Assembly: GCF_001553455.1 (NCBI RefSeq)
Contig: NZ_BBOX01000026.1
Coordinates: 44,986 to 108,985, forward strand
DNA from: Streptomyces hygroscopicus subsp. hygroscopicus
Lineage (GTDB): Bacteria; Actinomycetota; Actinomycetes; Streptomycetales; Streptomycetaceae
Direction of reading: 5' to 3'
DNA length: 64,000 nt
In this document: positions 53,433-63,072 of the stretch, in pieces
Position numbering within the stretch: the stretch's first letter is position 1
Layout: the number at the start of each line of letters is the position of its first letter
Made by a program: the position numbers and the translations under genes
The notes under the pieces: generated by a model
What the model was told of the DNA's origin: nothing
The model's input: only the letters and a program-made list of their open reading frames with translations
Databases searched by the model: none

Positions 53433-54065
53433 GTGTTCACCGGAATTGTCGAAGAACTGGGTGAGATCGTCGCCATCGAGAACCTGGGTGACGCGTCCCG
53501 CTTCCAGGTGCGCGGCCCCGTCGTCACCGAAGGGGCGAAGCACGGCGACTCCATCGCCGTCAACGGCGTCTGTCTCACCGTCGTCGACATCATCGGGGAC
53601 GCGGAGGGCACCCGCTTCACCGCCGATGTGATGGCCGAGACCCTGGACCGCTCCAGCCTCGGCGCGCTCGGCGTCGGCTCCCGGGTCAACCTGGAGCGCC
53701 CCATGGCGCTCGGTGGGCGGCTCGGCGGCCACCTCGTGCAGGGCCATGTGGACGGCACCGGCACCATCGTGGAGCGCAAGCTCTCCGAGCACTGGGAGAT
53801 CGTGAAGATCTCGCTGCCCGGCGAACTGAGCCGCTACGTCGTCGAGAAGGGCTCCATCACGGTCGACGGCGTCAGCCTCACCGTCGTCGACGCGGGCCCC
53901 GACTACTTCACCGTCAGCCTCATCCCGACGACCCTCGCGCTCACCACGCTCGGGGTCAAACAGTCCGGGGACCCGGTCAACCTCGAGGTGGACGTGCTCG
54001 CCAAGTACGTCGAGCGGCTGCTGGGACGGGACGGCGGCGCCCGGGACCAGGAGGTCACCCCATGA
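53433..54065 (+). CDS. ribE: Riboflavin synthase, alpha chain
   Basis: 210 residues from GTG 53433, directly after ribD (AGGAG at 53421-53425). Two similar lumazine-binding halves: MFTGIVEELG…VNGVCLTV…GGHLVQGHVDGTG and the second with ITVDGVSLTVVDAG…TTLALTTLG. Dismutates two 6,7-dimethyl-8-ribityllumazine molecules to riboflavin. The stop overlaps a small ORF's ATG. Confidence 0.95.
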   Translation: MFTGIVEELGEIVAIENLGDASRFQVRGPVVTEGAKHGDSIAVNGVCLTVVDIIGDAEGTRFTADVMAETLDRSSLGALGVGSRVNLERPMALGGRLGGHLVQGHVDGTGTIVERKLSEHWEIVKISLPGELSRYVVEKGSITVDGVSLTVVDAGPDYFTVSLIPTTLALTTLGVKQSGDPVNLEVDVLAKYVERLLGRDGGARDQEVTP

Positions 54066-54160
54066 GCGCCGCACCCGCGGCCGCCGGGCCGCACCTGGTG
54101 ACGATGCTCGCGCCGCTGCGCCGCGCGGGTGGAGAAGCGAGTGAAAGGCACACCTCATGA
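54062..54160 (+). CDS. 32-codon ORF filling the usual ribM position
   Basis: Encodes [19 protein letters not shown] then [13 protein letters not shown]. Its ATG overlaps the ribE stop and its stop overlaps the ribBA start, both as ATGA, so it keeps the two junctions of a coupled gene. Related Streptomyces have a PnuC-type riboflavin transporter gene (ribM) at this place. This short frame may be the remains of an internally deleted ribM. No transmembrane helix remains. Confidence 0.45.
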   Translation: MSAAPAAAGPHLVTMLAPLRRAGGEASERHTS

Positions 54161-55488
54161 GCGAGCCGTACACGGCCACCACATCGCGTCCGAGCGGCTC
54201 GGCCGCCTCCCTGCGCGCCGCGCAGTGGCCGGGTGAACCGGCGCTGGACCCCATCGAGCGGGCCATCGCCGAGATCGCCGCGGGCCGCCCCGTCGTGGTC
54301 GTGGACGACGAGGACCGGGAGAACGAGGGCGACCTCGTCGCCGCCGCCGAGACGATCACCCCCGAGATCGTCGCCTTCATGATGAACGAGTGCCGCGGAC
54401 TCATCTGCGCCCCCATGGAGGGCGCCGAGCTGGACCGGCTCCGGCTGCCGCAGATGGTCGAGGAGAACACCGAGTCCATGCGGACCGCGTTCACCGTCTC
54501 GGTCGACGCCACCGCCGAACACGGCGTCAGCACCGGTATCTCCGCCGCCGACCGGGCCACCACCCTGCGGCTGCTGGCCGACCCGGCCACCACCCCCGGT
54601 GACCTCGTGCGGCCCGGCCACGTCTTCCCGCTGCGCGCCCGCCCCGGCGGCGTGCTCGCCCGCGACGGCCACACCGAGGCCGGGGTCGACCTCGCCCGGC
54701 TGGCCGGACTGCGCCCGGCGGCCGTGATCTGCGAGATCGCGGGGGAGGACGGGGTGATGCTGCGCCTGCCCGACCTGGTCGCGTTCGCCCGCAAGCACGA
54801 CCTGGCGATCGTCTCCATCGCCGATCTGATCGCCTACCGCAAGCCCGCCGAGCCGCTGGTGCGGCGGGAGGCCGAGACCCGGTTGCCCACCGCCTTCGGC
54901 GACTTCCGGGCGTACGGCTACCGCGCGACCGACGGCGTCGAGCACATCGCGCTGGTCCAGGGCGAGCTGGGGGACGGCGAGGACGTGCTGGTCCGGGTGC
55001 ACTCCGAATGCCTCACCGGCGATGTCTTCCACTCGCTGCGCTGCGACTGCGGCCCCCAGCTGCACGCCGCCCTGGAGCGGGTCACCGCCGAGGGCCGTGG
55101 CGTCGTCCTGTATCTGCGCGGCCACGAGGGGCGCGGTATCGGACTGCTGTCCAAGCTGCGCGCCTACGAGCTCCAGGAGCTGGGCCGGGACACCCTGGAC
55201 GCCAACCTGGAACTCGGACTGCCCGCCGACGCGCGGGACTACGCCGCGGGCGCGGAGATCCTCGCCGACCTCGGCGTGCGCTCGCTGCGGCTGATGACCA
55301 ACAACCCGGAGAAGACCACGTCGCTGGTCAGGCACGGGCTGCGGGTCACCGGCCGGGAGCCGATGCCCGTCCAGGCCGGGGAGCACAACCTCCGCTACCT
55401 CCGGACGAAGCGGGACCGGATGGGGCATGACCTGCCCTGGCTGGACGGCGACCGCGCCGAGCCCATATCGGCCTGCGGCAACCAGTAG
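54157..55488 (+). CDS. ribBA: DHBP synthase / GTP cyclohydrolase II fusion
   Basis: 443 residues. N-terminal RibB domain ([30 protein letters not shown]) makes 3,4-dihydroxy-2-butanone phosphate; C-terminal RibA domain with zinc cysteines in [17 protein letters not shown] and [12 protein letters not shown] opens the GTP ring. Both active sites look intact. Coupled to the preceding small ORF; ribH follows. Confidence 0.94.
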   Translation: MSEPYTATTSRPSGSAASLRAAQWPGEPALDPIERAIAEIAAGRPVVVVDDEDRENEGDLVAAAETITPEIVAFMMNECRGLICAPMEGAELDRLRLPQMVEENTESMRTAFTVSVDATAEHGVSTGISAADRATTLRLLADPATTPGDLVRPGHVFPLRARPGGVLARDGHTEAGVDLARLAGLRPAAVICEIAGEDGVMLRLPDLVAFARKHDLAIVSIADLIAYRKPAEPLVRREAETRLPTAFGDFRAYGYRATDGVEHIALVQGELGDGEDVLVRVHSECLTGDVFHSLRCDCGPQLHAALERVTAEGRGVVLYLRGHEGRGIGLLSKLRAYELQELGRDTLDANLELGLPADARDYAAGAEILADLGVRSLRLMTNNPEKTTSLVRHGLRVTGREPMPVQAGEHNLRYLRTKRDRMGHDLPWLDGDRAEPISACGNQ

Positions 55489-55561
55489 CGATTCCCCCAG
55501 CTGCACCTACGCATATCCACCCACCACTGTCCACCCACCACCCAAGACACCGAGGAGAGAC

Positions 55562-56047
55562 GTGAGCGGTAAGGGCGCCCCCGAACTGTCCGTGAAGAAC
55601 TGCGGGGACCTGCGCGTCGCCGTCATCGCCGCACAGTGGCACCAGAAGGTGATGGACGGGCTGCTCGACGGCGCCCTGCGCGCGCTCCGGGAGCTGGGCA
55701 TCGACGAGCCCACCGTGCTGCGGGTGCCGGGCAGTTTCGAACTGCCGGTCGTCGCCAAGGTGCTCGCGGGCCGCGGCTACGACGCGATCGTGGCCCTGGG
55801 CGTGGTCATCCGCGGCGGCACCCCGCACTTCGACTATGTCTGTCAGGGTGTCACCCAGGGACTGACCCAGGTCAGCGTGGACACCGGGGTCCCCGTCGGT
55901 TTCGGCGTGCTGACCTGCGACACCGAGGAGCAGGCGCTCGACCGGGCCGGGCTCGAGGGATCCAGCGAGGACAAGGGCCACGAGGCGGTCACCGCGGCCG
56001 TCGCCACCGCCACCACCCTGCGGTCGGTCGCCGAGCCCTGGCGCTGA
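55562..56047 (+). CDS. ribH: 6,7-dimethyl-8-ribityllumazine synthase
   Basis: 161 residues from GTG 55562 (GAGGAGAGA upstream). Lumazine synthase sequences [30 protein letters not shown] (catalytic His) and [17 protein letters not shown]. Joins the dihydroxybutanone phosphate and the ribitylaminouracil. Last gene of the rib operon. Confidence 0.95.
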   Translation: MSGKGAPELSVKNCGDLRVAVIAAQWHQKVMDGLLDGALRALRELGIDEPTVLRVPGSFELPVVAKVLAGRGYDAIVALGVVIRGGTPHFDYVCQGVTQGLTQVSVDTGVPVGFGVLTCDTEEQALDRAGLEGSSEDKGHEAVTAAVATATTLRSVAEPWR

Positions 56048-56083
56048 GCCGCGCCGCGGACCCCCAGTAGGATGGCGGACACC

Positions 56084-56356
56084 ATGTCCAAGAAGACGTT
56101 CGAGGAGCTGTTCACCGAGCTCCAGCAGAAGGCCGCCACGGCCGATCCCGCCACTTCCCGCACCGCCGAGCTGATCCGGTCCGGCGTGCACACGATCGGC
56201 AAGAAGGTCGTGGAGGAGGCCGCCGAGGTGTGGATGGCCGCCGAGTACGAGAGCGACGAGGCGACCGCGGAGGAGATCTCCCAGCTTCTGTACCACCTTC
56301 AGGTGATGATGGTCGCCAAGGGGCTGACCCTCGACGACGTCTACGCCCACCTCTGA
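56084..56356 (+). CDS. hisE: Phosphoribosyl-ATP pyrophosphatase
   Basis: 90 residues from ATG 56084 ([10 protein letters not shown] start, as in relatives); an ATG at 56072 is also in frame. Conserved [17 protein letters not shown] metal-binding glutamates and [10 protein letters not shown]. Second step of histidine synthesis, paired with hisG downstream. Confidence 0.94.
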   Translation: MSKKTFEELFTELQQKAATADPATSRTAELIRSGVHTIGKKVVEEAAEVWMAAEYESDEATAEEISQLLYHLQVMMVAKGLTLDDVYAHL

Positions 56357-56463
56357 CCCGTTCGCATCCCGCCGCCCCCGCCGCCCCCGCCGCCCCCGGC
56401 GATCGGCCCGCAACCCCGGGCCACCGCCACCGAGTCACCGAACTACCGAAGGAAAGAGCACTC

Positions 56464-57312
56464 ATGCTGCGCATCGCCGTCCCCAACAAGGGTTCACTGT
56501 CCGAGCCTGCGTCGGCGATGCTCCATGAGGCGGGCTACCGGCAGCGCAAGGACCGCAGGGAGCTGGTCCTCGTCGACGCCGACAACGGCGTGGAGTTCTT
56601 CTTCCTGCGCCCCCGCGACATCGCCGTGTACGTGGGCTCCGGCCGGCTCGACATCGGTATCACCGGCCGTGACCTGCTGCTGGACTCCGGCTCCCAGGCC
56701 GAGGAGATCATGCAGCTCGGCTTCGCCGGGTCCACCTTCCGCTACGCCACCCGCCCCGGCACGGCGAAGGACGTCAGCGAGTTCGGCGGCATGACCGTGG
56801 CCACCTCCTTCTCCGGCCTGGTCACCAAGCACCTCGCCGACAACGGGGTGGACGCCGACGTGGTCCACCTCGACGGTGCGGTGGAGACCGCCATCCAGCT
56901 CGGCGTCGCCGAGGTCATCGCGGATGTGGTCGAGACCGGCACCACCCTGCGCAACGCCGGGCTGGAGATCATCGGCGAGCCCATCCTGGAGTCCGAGGCG
57001 GTCGTCATCCGCCGCACCGGCGCCCCCACCGACGACCCCAAGGTCCAGCAGTTCCTCCGCCGGATGCAGGGCGTCCTGGTCGCCCGGCGCTACGTGATGA
57101 TGGACTACGACATCCGGGTGGAGCAGGTGGAGCGCGCCGTGGCGCTCACCCCGGGTCTGGAGTCGCCCACCGTCTCCCCGCTGCACCACGAGGGCTGGGT
57201 CGCGGTCCGCTCGATGGTTCCCACGAAGGACGCCCAGCGGATCATGGACGAGCTCTACGACCTGGGGGCGCGGGCCATCCTCACCACGGGCATCCACGCC
57301 TGCCGCCTCTGA
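56464..57312 (+). CDS. hisG: ATP phosphoribosyltransferase, long form
   Basis: 282 residues, the long HisG form with a C-terminal regulatory domain (~residues 210-282) for histidine feedback. MLRIAVPNKGSLSEPA, DIGITGRDLL and the PRPP loop EVIADVVETGTTLRNAGL are visible. First step of histidine biosynthesis. Encoded 107 bp after hisE; ACCGAAGGAAAGAG is its ribosome site. Confidence 0.95.
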   Translation: MLRIAVPNKGSLSEPASAMLHEAGYRQRKDRRELVLVDADNGVEFFFLRPRDIAVYVGSGRLDIGITGRDLLLDSGSQAEEIMQLGFAGSTFRYATRPGTAKDVSEFGGMTVATSFSGLVTKHLADNGVDADVVHLDGAVETAIQLGVAEVIADVVETGTTLRNAGLEIIGEPILESEAVVIRRTGAPTDDPKVQQFLRRMQGVLVARRYVMMDYDIRVEQVERAVALTPGLESPTVSPLHHEGWVAVRSMVPTKDAQRIMDELYDLGARAILTTGIHACRL

Positions 57313-57410
57313 CGGTCCGGGCCTCCGTGCCCGATATCGTGCGGTTCCACCGGTTTCAAGTGACTCCTATCCATTTACCCGTTTCTCTCCCTTGAGAGGC
57401 CGACCCTCAC

Positions 57411-57866
57411 GTGTCCGCCGCCGCGCCCCCGCCCGCCCTGCCCGTCACCTTCCGGCCGACCAGGACCCGGGCCGTCCTGCTGACCGTCGGCGTCGCCGTC
57501 CTGGTCGTCCTCACGGCCGTCGCCCTGCTGCTGGAGCGGCTGGGGCCGGGCGAGCGGGCCAGCTTCATCGTCACCGGACTGCTGTTCTTCGGGGTGCTGA
57601 CACTGCTCAGCCGCCCCAAGGTGGTGGCCGACGAGGGCGGGGTGACCGTGATCAACCTCACCACCAGGCGCCGGCTGGAGTGGGCGGAGGTGCTCCGGGT
57701 CAATCTGCGCCCCGGCGACCCCTGGGTCTATCTGGACCTCGCCGACGGCACCAGCCTGCCCGCGATGGGCATCCAGCCGGGCATCGCCAAGGCGCGGGCC
57801 ATCAGCGACGCACGCGCCCTGCGCGCGCTCGCCGAGCGGCACGGCACCGGCCGCGCCGCGGACTGA
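57411..57866 (+). CDS. PH-domain membrane protein
   Basis: 151 residues from GTG 57411. Two transmembrane helices (AVLLTVGVAVLVVLTAVALLL; SFIVTGLLFFGVLTLL) are followed by a bacterial PH-like domain (VVADEGGVTVINLTTRRRLEWAEVLRVNLR…GDPWVYLDLADGTSLPAMGIQ), a layout frequent in actinobacteria. Role unknown. Usual neighbour of hisG in Streptomyces. Confidence 0.82.
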   Translation: MSAAAPPPALPVTFRPTRTRAVLLTVGVAVLVVLTAVALLLERLGPGERASFIVTGLLFFGVLTLLSRPKVVADEGGVTVINLTTRRRLEWAEVLRVNLRPGDPWVYLDLADGTSLPAMGIQPGIAKARAISDARALRALAERHGTGRAAD

Positions 57867-58159
57867 GCCGTCCGGCCGGGCCCGGCCGCCCCCGCCGTGC
57901 CGAGCCGCCCCGTCACGTCCGCTCCTGCCGTGCCGGGCCGCCCCGCCACGTCCGCCCCGCCCCTGCCGGGCGGGTCCCCCGGAGCCGTCCGGTGCGTCGA
58001 TCGGCACTCCAACGGCGCGAGGGGCCTGCCCGTCACACGCCATCCTTGATTACCCTGTTGCCGGGGCCGAACGGTGCCCCGCCCCGCCTCTTGCTGAGCG
58101 CACGCCCCCGTGCGCTCCGGTGGGCTCCCCTGCGACCCGAGGAGTGACTCCCTCCGCAG
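57867..58159. other. Non-coding gap with a duplicated GC-rich segment
   Basis: GCCGTGCCGAGCCGCCCCGT and GCCGTGCCGGGCCGCCCCGC stand in tandem near 57894 and 57928. Nothing else recognised. Confidence 0.4.
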
Positions 58160-58216
58160 ATGGACGGATCGTCCTGTAGTACCTGCGCCGCCGCCGACTC
58201 CGGGGCGGCGGCATGA
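58160..58216 (+). promoter_or_regulatory. Possible 18-codon leader ORF with hairpin, upstream of CNNM gene
   Basis: ATG 58160 reads MDGSSCSTCAAADSGAAA and stops with TGA overlapping the CNNM start (ATGA). Within it, GCCGCCGCC (58187-58195) and GGCGGCGGC (58204-58212) make a 9-bp stem that ends directly at the CNNM ATG. The leader would have to be translated to open the hairpin. Ribosome site for the leader is weak (GAGGAG 15 nt upstream). Confidence 0.4.
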
Positions 58217-59589
58217 GCATCACCCTGTCCCTCCTGCTGCTTTCCGCGGCACTTGTCCTGATCCTCGCCAACGGCTTCTTCGTGGCCGCCGAATTCGGCC
58301 TGGTCACCGTCGAGCGGCCGGAAGCCGAGCGAGCCGCCGACGAGGGCGACCGGCGCGCCCGCACCGTCGTCGAGGCGCTGCGCGAGCTGTCCTTCCAGCT
58401 CTCCGGAACCCAACTCGGCATCACCATCACCTCGCTGATCGTCGGCATGCTCGCCGAGCCCGCGCTCGGCCATCTGCTGACCGCCCCGCTGACGGCGGTC
58501 GGGCTGCCGCACGGCGCCGTCTCCGGAGTCGCCGTCGTCCTCGGCATGCTGCTGGCCTCCGCCGTCCAGATGGTCATCGGCGAGCTGGTGCCCAAGAACT
58601 GGGCGGTCTCCCGGCCGCTGCAGGTCGCCCGCTTCGTCGCGGGCCCGCAGTACGCCTTCGCCCACTTCTTCCGGCCCGTGATCGCCCTGCTCAACACCGT
58701 CGCCAACCGGCTGGTGCGGGCGCTGGGCGTCGAGCCCACCGAGGAGCTCGCCTCCGCCCGCACCCCCGGCGAGCTGGTCTCGCTCGCCCGCCACTCGGCG
58801 CGGGCCGGCGCGATCGAGCAGGACACCGCCGACCTGTTCGTGCGGACCCTCGCCCTGGGCGAGCTGACCGCCCAGCATGTGATGACCCCGCGGGTGCGGG
58901 TCAGCGCGCTGCACTCCTCGGCGACCGCCGTGGATGTGCTCAATCTCACCCGGGCCACCGGGCTGTCCCGCTTCCCCGTCTACCGCAACCGGCTGGACGA
59001 GGTCATCGGGATGGTGCACCTCAAGGACGCCCTCGCGGTGCCCGCGCAGGACCGGCTGCGCACCCCCGTCGGCCGTATCGCCCAGCCCCCGCTGCTGGTC
59101 CCCGAGACGCTGCCGGTCCAGCCGCTGCTGGAGCGGCTGCGCAGCGAGCAGCCGATAGCCGTCGTCGTCGACGAGTACGGCGGCACGGCCGGTGTGGTCA
59201 CCCTGGAGGACATCGTCGAGGAGCTGGTCGGCGAGGTGCGCGACGAGCACGACGACGCGGCCGCGGAGATCCCCGACCTGGTGCAGACCGTCACCGAGGA
59301 CGGCCGCCCCGCGTGGGACGCCGACGGCGGCTGCCGCGTCGACGCCCTGCGCCGGATCGGCCTCGACGCGCCCGACGGGCCGTACGAGACCGTGGCCGGG
59401 CTGGTGGCCGATCTGCTGGCCCGGATCCCCGTCCCCGGCGACACCGCCGAGCTGCCCGGCTGGACGCTGTACGTCCGGCAGGTCGGCCACCACCGGGCGG
59501 AGCTGGTGCGCATCGTCCGCACGAAGCCGGGTACGCCGCCAGGGCACACCAGTGCCGAGGCCGCGGCCCGGGAGGAGGACGGACGATGA
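58213..59589 (+). CDS. CNNM/CorC (hemolysin-family) membrane protein, first copy
   Basis: 458 residues. N-terminal CNNM transmembrane domain (~1-190; ILANGFFVAAEFGLVTV, VIGELVPKNWAV), two CBS domains (~205-330; HVMTPRVRVSALHSS, VVVDEYGGTAGVVTLEDIVEELVGEV) and a C-terminal CorC_HlyC domain (~340-430). Family members act in Mg2+/Co2+ export. Its TGA overlaps the next gene's ATG. Confidence 0.9.
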   Translation: MSITLSLLLLSAALVLILANGFFVAAEFGLVTVERPEAERAADEGDRRARTVVEALRELSFQLSGTQLGITITSLIVGMLAEPALGHLLTAPLTAVGLPHGAVSGVAVVLGMLLASAVQMVIGELVPKNWAVSRPLQVARFVAGPQYAFAHFFRPVIALLNTVANRLVRALGVEPTEELASARTPGELVSLARHSARAGAIEQDTADLFVRTLALGELTAQHVMTPRVRVSALHSSATAVDVLNLTRATGLSRFPVYRNRLDEVIGMVHLKDALAVPAQDRLRTPVGRIAQPPLLVPETLPVQPLLERLRSEQPIAVVVDEYGGTAGVVTLEDIVEELVGEVRDEHDDAAAEIPDLVQTVTEDGRPAWDADGGCRVDALRRIGLDAPDGPYETVAGLVADLLARIPVPGDTAELPGWTLYVRQVGHHRAELVRIVRTKPGTPPGHTSAEAAAREEDGR

Positions 59590-60692
59590 GTCTGGTACAG
59601 CTTCTTTTCGCCGCCCTGCTGGTCCTCGCCAACGGCTTCTTCGTGGGCGCCGAGTTCGCCCTGGTCTCGGTGCGCCGCAGCCAGATCGAGCCGCGTGCGG
59701 CCGAGGGCTCCGGGCGCGCCCGTACGGTGCTGACGGGCCTGGAGAACCTGCCGCAGATGATGGCGGCCGCGCAGTTCGGCATCACCGTCTGCTCGCTGAC
59801 CCTCGGCGCGGTCGCCGAGCCGACCGTCGCCCATCTGCTGGAGCCGGTCTTCCACGCCGTCCACCTGCCCGAGCAGCTGGTGCACCCGCTCGGCTACGCC
59901 ATAGCGCTCGCCGTGGTGGTCTGCCTCCACCTGGTCATCGGGGAGATGGTGCCCAAGAACCTGGCCATGGCGGCGCCGGACAGGACCGCGCTGTGGCTCG
60001 GCCCCGGCCTCGTCGCCTTCGCCCGGCTGTGCCGTCCGGTCACCGCGCTGCTGGGGGCCTGCGCCCGGCTGGTGCTGCGGCTGTTCCGGGTGGAGCCCAA
60101 GGACGAGATCGAGGCCGTCTTCACCAGCGAGCAGCTGACCCATCTGGTGGAGGACTCCCGGCAGGCCGGTCTGCTCGACCCCGGTGAGCACGAGCGGCTC
60201 GCGGACGCCCTGGAGCTGGGCAGCCGCCCGGTCACCGACGTTCTCCTGGACCCGGCGGGCCTGGTCACCGTCGACCCCTCGGTCACCCCCCGGCAGATCG
60301 AGGAGCTGACCGTGCGGACCGGCTACTCGCGCTTCCCGGTGCGCGACCCCGGTGGCGCCTTCATGGGCTATCTGCACGTGAAGGACGTCCTGGAGCTGGA
60401 GTTCCCGGAGCGGGCGGTGCCGCAGCGGCTCTGGCACCCGATCGAAACGCTGCGCGCGGAGCTTCCGCTGGACGACGCGCTCACCGCGATGCGCCGGGCC
60501 GCCTCCCATCTGGCGGCGGTCGCCGACGCGTCCGGCACGGTGCTGGGGCTGGTCGCCCTGGAGGACGTGCTGGAGAAGCTGGTCGGCGAGGTCCACGACC
60601 CCGCCCACCGCGGCGAGGGCCCCGGCCGGGTGGCCGGACAGCGGAGCGAGCCGACGACCCCGGCGGACGAACCGGCGATGGTCGCGCGGTGA
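59586..60692 (+). CDS. CNNM/CorC membrane protein, second copy, without CorC domain
   Basis: 368 residues. Same CNNM and CBS arrangement (VLANGFFVGAEFALVSVRR, VIGEMVPKNLAMAAP; CBS pair ~200-335 ending LVALEDVLEKLVGEVHD) but no C-terminal CorC_HlyC domain; it ends in a polar tail. Overlaps the first copy by ATGA, so the two are probably made together and may form a heterodimer. Confidence 0.9.
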   Translation: MSLVQLLFAALLVLANGFFVGAEFALVSVRRSQIEPRAAEGSGRARTVLTGLENLPQMMAAAQFGITVCSLTLGAVAEPTVAHLLEPVFHAVHLPEQLVHPLGYAIALAVVVCLHLVIGEMVPKNLAMAAPDRTALWLGPGLVAFARLCRPVTALLGACARLVLRLFRVEPKDEIEAVFTSEQLTHLVEDSRQAGLLDPGEHERLADALELGSRPVTDVLLDPAGLVTVDPSVTPRQIEELTVRTGYSRFPVRDPGGAFMGYLHVKDVLELEFPERAVPQRLWHPIETLRAELPLDDALTAMRRAASHLAAVADASGTVLGLVALEDVLEKLVGEVHDPAHRGEGPGRVAGQRSEPTTPADEPAMVAR

Positions 60693-60925
60693 GCCCCACT
60701 GCGGGGTGAGCCCGACTGCGGGGCAGCCCCACCGCGAGGTGAGCCCGACAGCGGGACAGCCCCACCGCGAGGTGAGCCCGACTGCGGGGCAACCCCACCG
60801 TGGGGGTAAGCCCTACCGAGGGCTGAGCCCCACTGCGAGGTGACCCCCACCGCCGCAGTGAGCCCTACAGCGAGGTAGCCCCACAGCGGGGGTAAGCCCC
60901 ACCGCGGGGCGAGCCCCGGGGCGCG
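60690..60925. repeat. 16-18-bp minisatellite between convergent genes
   Basis: About 14 imperfect units of the kind GAGCCCCACTGCGGGGT / CAGCCCCACCGCGAGGT. Each unit is partly self-complementary (CCCCACTGCGGGG), so the array forms many small hairpins and may terminate both convergent transcripts. Confidence 0.8.
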
Positions 60926-60932
60926 GTAGGCG

Positions 60933-62819
60933 CTACAGCGGGGGGTCCTGGGGGTCGCGGTACATCGGACCGCGGCCGGACAGGACCTCCCCGTACGCCT
61001 GCATCAGATCCGGCAGCCGCAGCGTGGCCAGGTCCTCGCGGGACGGGGTGCCGGTCCAGCCGGAGAGCCGCAGATCGCGGTAGGCGCAGCTCTTCTCGTA
61101 CAGCGTGCGCAGGAACCGGCCGTTCCCCAGCTCGTCGATCCAGCCCTGGTCCACCACATGGCCGCTGATGCTGCGCAGCTCCTCCACGGACTCCTCGTCC
61201 CACACGTCCCCGTTCTCCGCGGCCAGCACCTGACCGATCCGGGTCAGCTCCAGCGGGCGGTAGCTGGGGAAGTCGACGCGCGTGGTGAAGCGCGAGCTGA
61301 GGCCGGGGTTGGCGGCCAGCAGCCGGTCCATGCCCTCGGGGTAGCCGGCCAGGATCACCACGAGCCGGTCGCGGTTGTCCTCGGCGCGCTTGAGCAGCAC
61401 CTGGAGCGCCTCGTCGCCGTACGCGTCGCCCTTGCTGTAGCCGGAGTTGGACAGGCTGTACGCCTCGTCGACGAAGAGCACCCCGCCGAGCGCCGAGTCG
61501 ATCAGCTCATTGGCCTTCACCGCCGTCTGGCCCAGGTACTCGCCGACCAGATCGGCGCGCCCGGCCTCCACCAGATGGTCGCCGCCGAGCAGCCCGAGCG
61601 CGTAGAAGACCCGGCCCAGGATGCGGGCCACGGTGGTCTTGCCGGTGCCGGAGGGGCCGGAGAAGACGAAGTGGCGCTTGGGCGGCTGGACCGGCAGGCC
61701 CTGCCCGGCGCGCAGCCGCGCCATATGGAGCTGGGCCGACAGGGCCCGCACCTGCCGCTTGACCGGCTCCAGACCGACCATGCGCTCCAGCTCCCGCAGC
61801 GCGCTCTCCAGCAGCACCGGATCGGAGGGGCCGGGCTGGGACGGCGGACCGGACCGCTCCCGCGTGGAGCCCGCGCCCACCACGGCCGGGCCCATCAGCG
61901 GCGGCCCCTCGGGTCCCTCGCCCGCGGCCCGCGGATCGCGGCCGTCGGCGGGCAGCGGATCGGCGGGGTCGGTGGCGGTGGCGTCCCGGCCGTCCGCGTC
62001 CTGGCCGCCGGCCCCGGCCAGCGAGACGGCGGCCAGATCCGCGGGCTCGTCCAGCCCGTCGGACTCGGCTATCGCCGCCAGCCGCGCCGAGGTGTCCATG
62101 AAGGCGGAGTCGATGCGGTGCACCGCGCGGTAGAGGGGGAGCGCGGCGGCGCTGCGCCCGGTGCCCTCGTGGGCGCGGGCCAGCCAGTAGCGCAGCTCCT
62201 TGCGCTGGGGCTGTTCGCTGCGACAGCGCATCAGGGCGGCGGCCAGCAGCGGTTCGGCCTGGCTGTACATCTCCAGCCGGACCCGCGCCATGCCCGCGAA
62301 CAGACCCGCCTCGATGCCCAGGAACGGATCGTCCAGCAGCGGCTCGGTGTGGCGCACCAGCTGCTCCCAGTCCTTGACCAGGTAGGCGCGGCAGGCGTGC
62401 AGGAAACGGGCCTGGGGGTCGGCCTCCACCGGAGGGCAGCCGGCCAGCGCCCGGTCCAGCTCGGGGACGTGCCGGCCGTCGAGCCAGTGCGAGGCGTGGG
62501 CGAGCAGCAGGTCCCGGCTGGTCTCCAGCACCGGCTGGACCCACCAGCCGAGCCAGTACCAGGAGTTGAGGGTGCGGCGGTGGCGGGCGCGCTGCTCGCC
62601 GAAGCGGTCGCGGTGCCGGTACATCCGCAGCAGCGCGGTCGCCGTGTCGGCCCGCAGGGCGTGCAGCCCCAGCCAGGCGTCGGCCATTCCGGGATCGAGC
62701 CGCGTCGCGGTCCGGAACTCCTCCTCGGCCTGTCCGTACGCGCCCATCGTGTAGGCGTCGACGGCTCGCAGCCAGGCGAGGTCGGCCGGGGCGTGCGAAC
62801 TGTGCGTGCCGAAATCCAT
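60933..62819 (-). CDS. EccA-like AAA+ ATPase (CbbX/type VII secretion type)
   Basis: 628 residues from ATG 62819. N-terminal TPR-like region (~1-250; ADLAWLRAVDAYTMGAYGQAEEEF), low-complexity linker (~255-330), C-terminal AAA+ domain with Walker A FSGPSGTGKTTVARIL and Walker B GGVLFVDEAYSL, ending in a helical lid. This is the EccA layout of ESX/type VII secretion, where it handles substrates in the cytosol. No other ESX gene is in view, so it may serve a distant locus. Confidence 0.87.
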   Translation of the reverse strand: MDFGTHSSHAPADLAWLRAVDAYTMGAYGQAEEEFRTATRLDPGMADAWLGLHALRADTATALLRMYRHRDRFGEQRARHRRTLNSWYWLGWWVQPVLETSRDLLLAHASHWLDGRHVPELDRALAGCPPVEADPQARFLHACRAYLVKDWEQLVRHTEPLLDDPFLGIEAGLFAGMARVRLEMYSQAEPLLAAALMRCRSEQPQRKELRYWLARAHEGTGRSAAALPLYRAVHRIDSAFMDTSARLAAIAESDGLDEPADLAAVSLAGAGGQDADGRDATATDPADPLPADGRDPRAAGEGPEGPPLMGPAVVGAGSTRERSGPPSQPGPSDPVLLESALRELERMVGLEPVKRQVRALSAQLHMARLRAGQGLPVQPPKRHFVFSGPSGTGKTTVARILGRVFYALGLLGGDHLVEAGRADLVGEYLGQTAVKANELIDSALGGVLFVDEAYSLSNSGYSKGDAYGDEALQVLLKRAEDNRDRLVVILAGYPEGMDRLLAANPGLSSRFTTRVDFPSYRPLELTRIGQVLAAENGDVWDEESVEELRSISGHVVDQGWIDELGNGRFLRTLYEKSCAYRDLRLSGWTGTPSREDLATLRLPDLMQAYGEVLSGRGPMYRDPQDPPL

Positions 62820-63024
62820 CACGTCCCCCACAACCCCTGCCCCCGTGGATGCCGCAGGGGCGACTGCCCCTTTCGCATCGTACCTGCGCAGGCCGCATGG
62901 GCCGAGGGTGCCGCACTGTTGTTCGTCGCAATACGACAAGATCGAGCGGGTGTGCGCGCGGGCGTGCGGGGGCGCGCGGAGCCCGGCACCGTTGGTCACC
63001 CAGGGTGAGCGAAGCCGGACAGGA

Positions 63025-63062
63025 CGAAGCCCCCGATCACGGGGGAACAACCGGGGGCTTCG
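63025..63062. terminator. Strong hairpin terminator
   Basis: CGAAGCCCCCG (63025-63035) and CGGGGGCTTCG (63052-63062) form an 11-bp perfect stem with a 16-nt loop. It lies about 130 bp beyond the stop of the uridine-kinase-like gene (minus strand) and 200 bp before the EccA-like gene; it probably ends the former's transcript. Confidence 0.7.
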
Positions 63063-63072
63063 CGTTGTGGGA

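Noticed and set aside
60690..60925. CRISPR array or short-ORF repeat protein
   Set aside because: Units of 16-18 bp with no spacers; reading frames through the array have no start signals.
61158..63008. 616-codon plus-strand frame opposite the EccA-like gene
   Set aside because: Antisense shadow in a high-GC gene; the minus strand shows Walker A/B motifs and TPR-like sequence.
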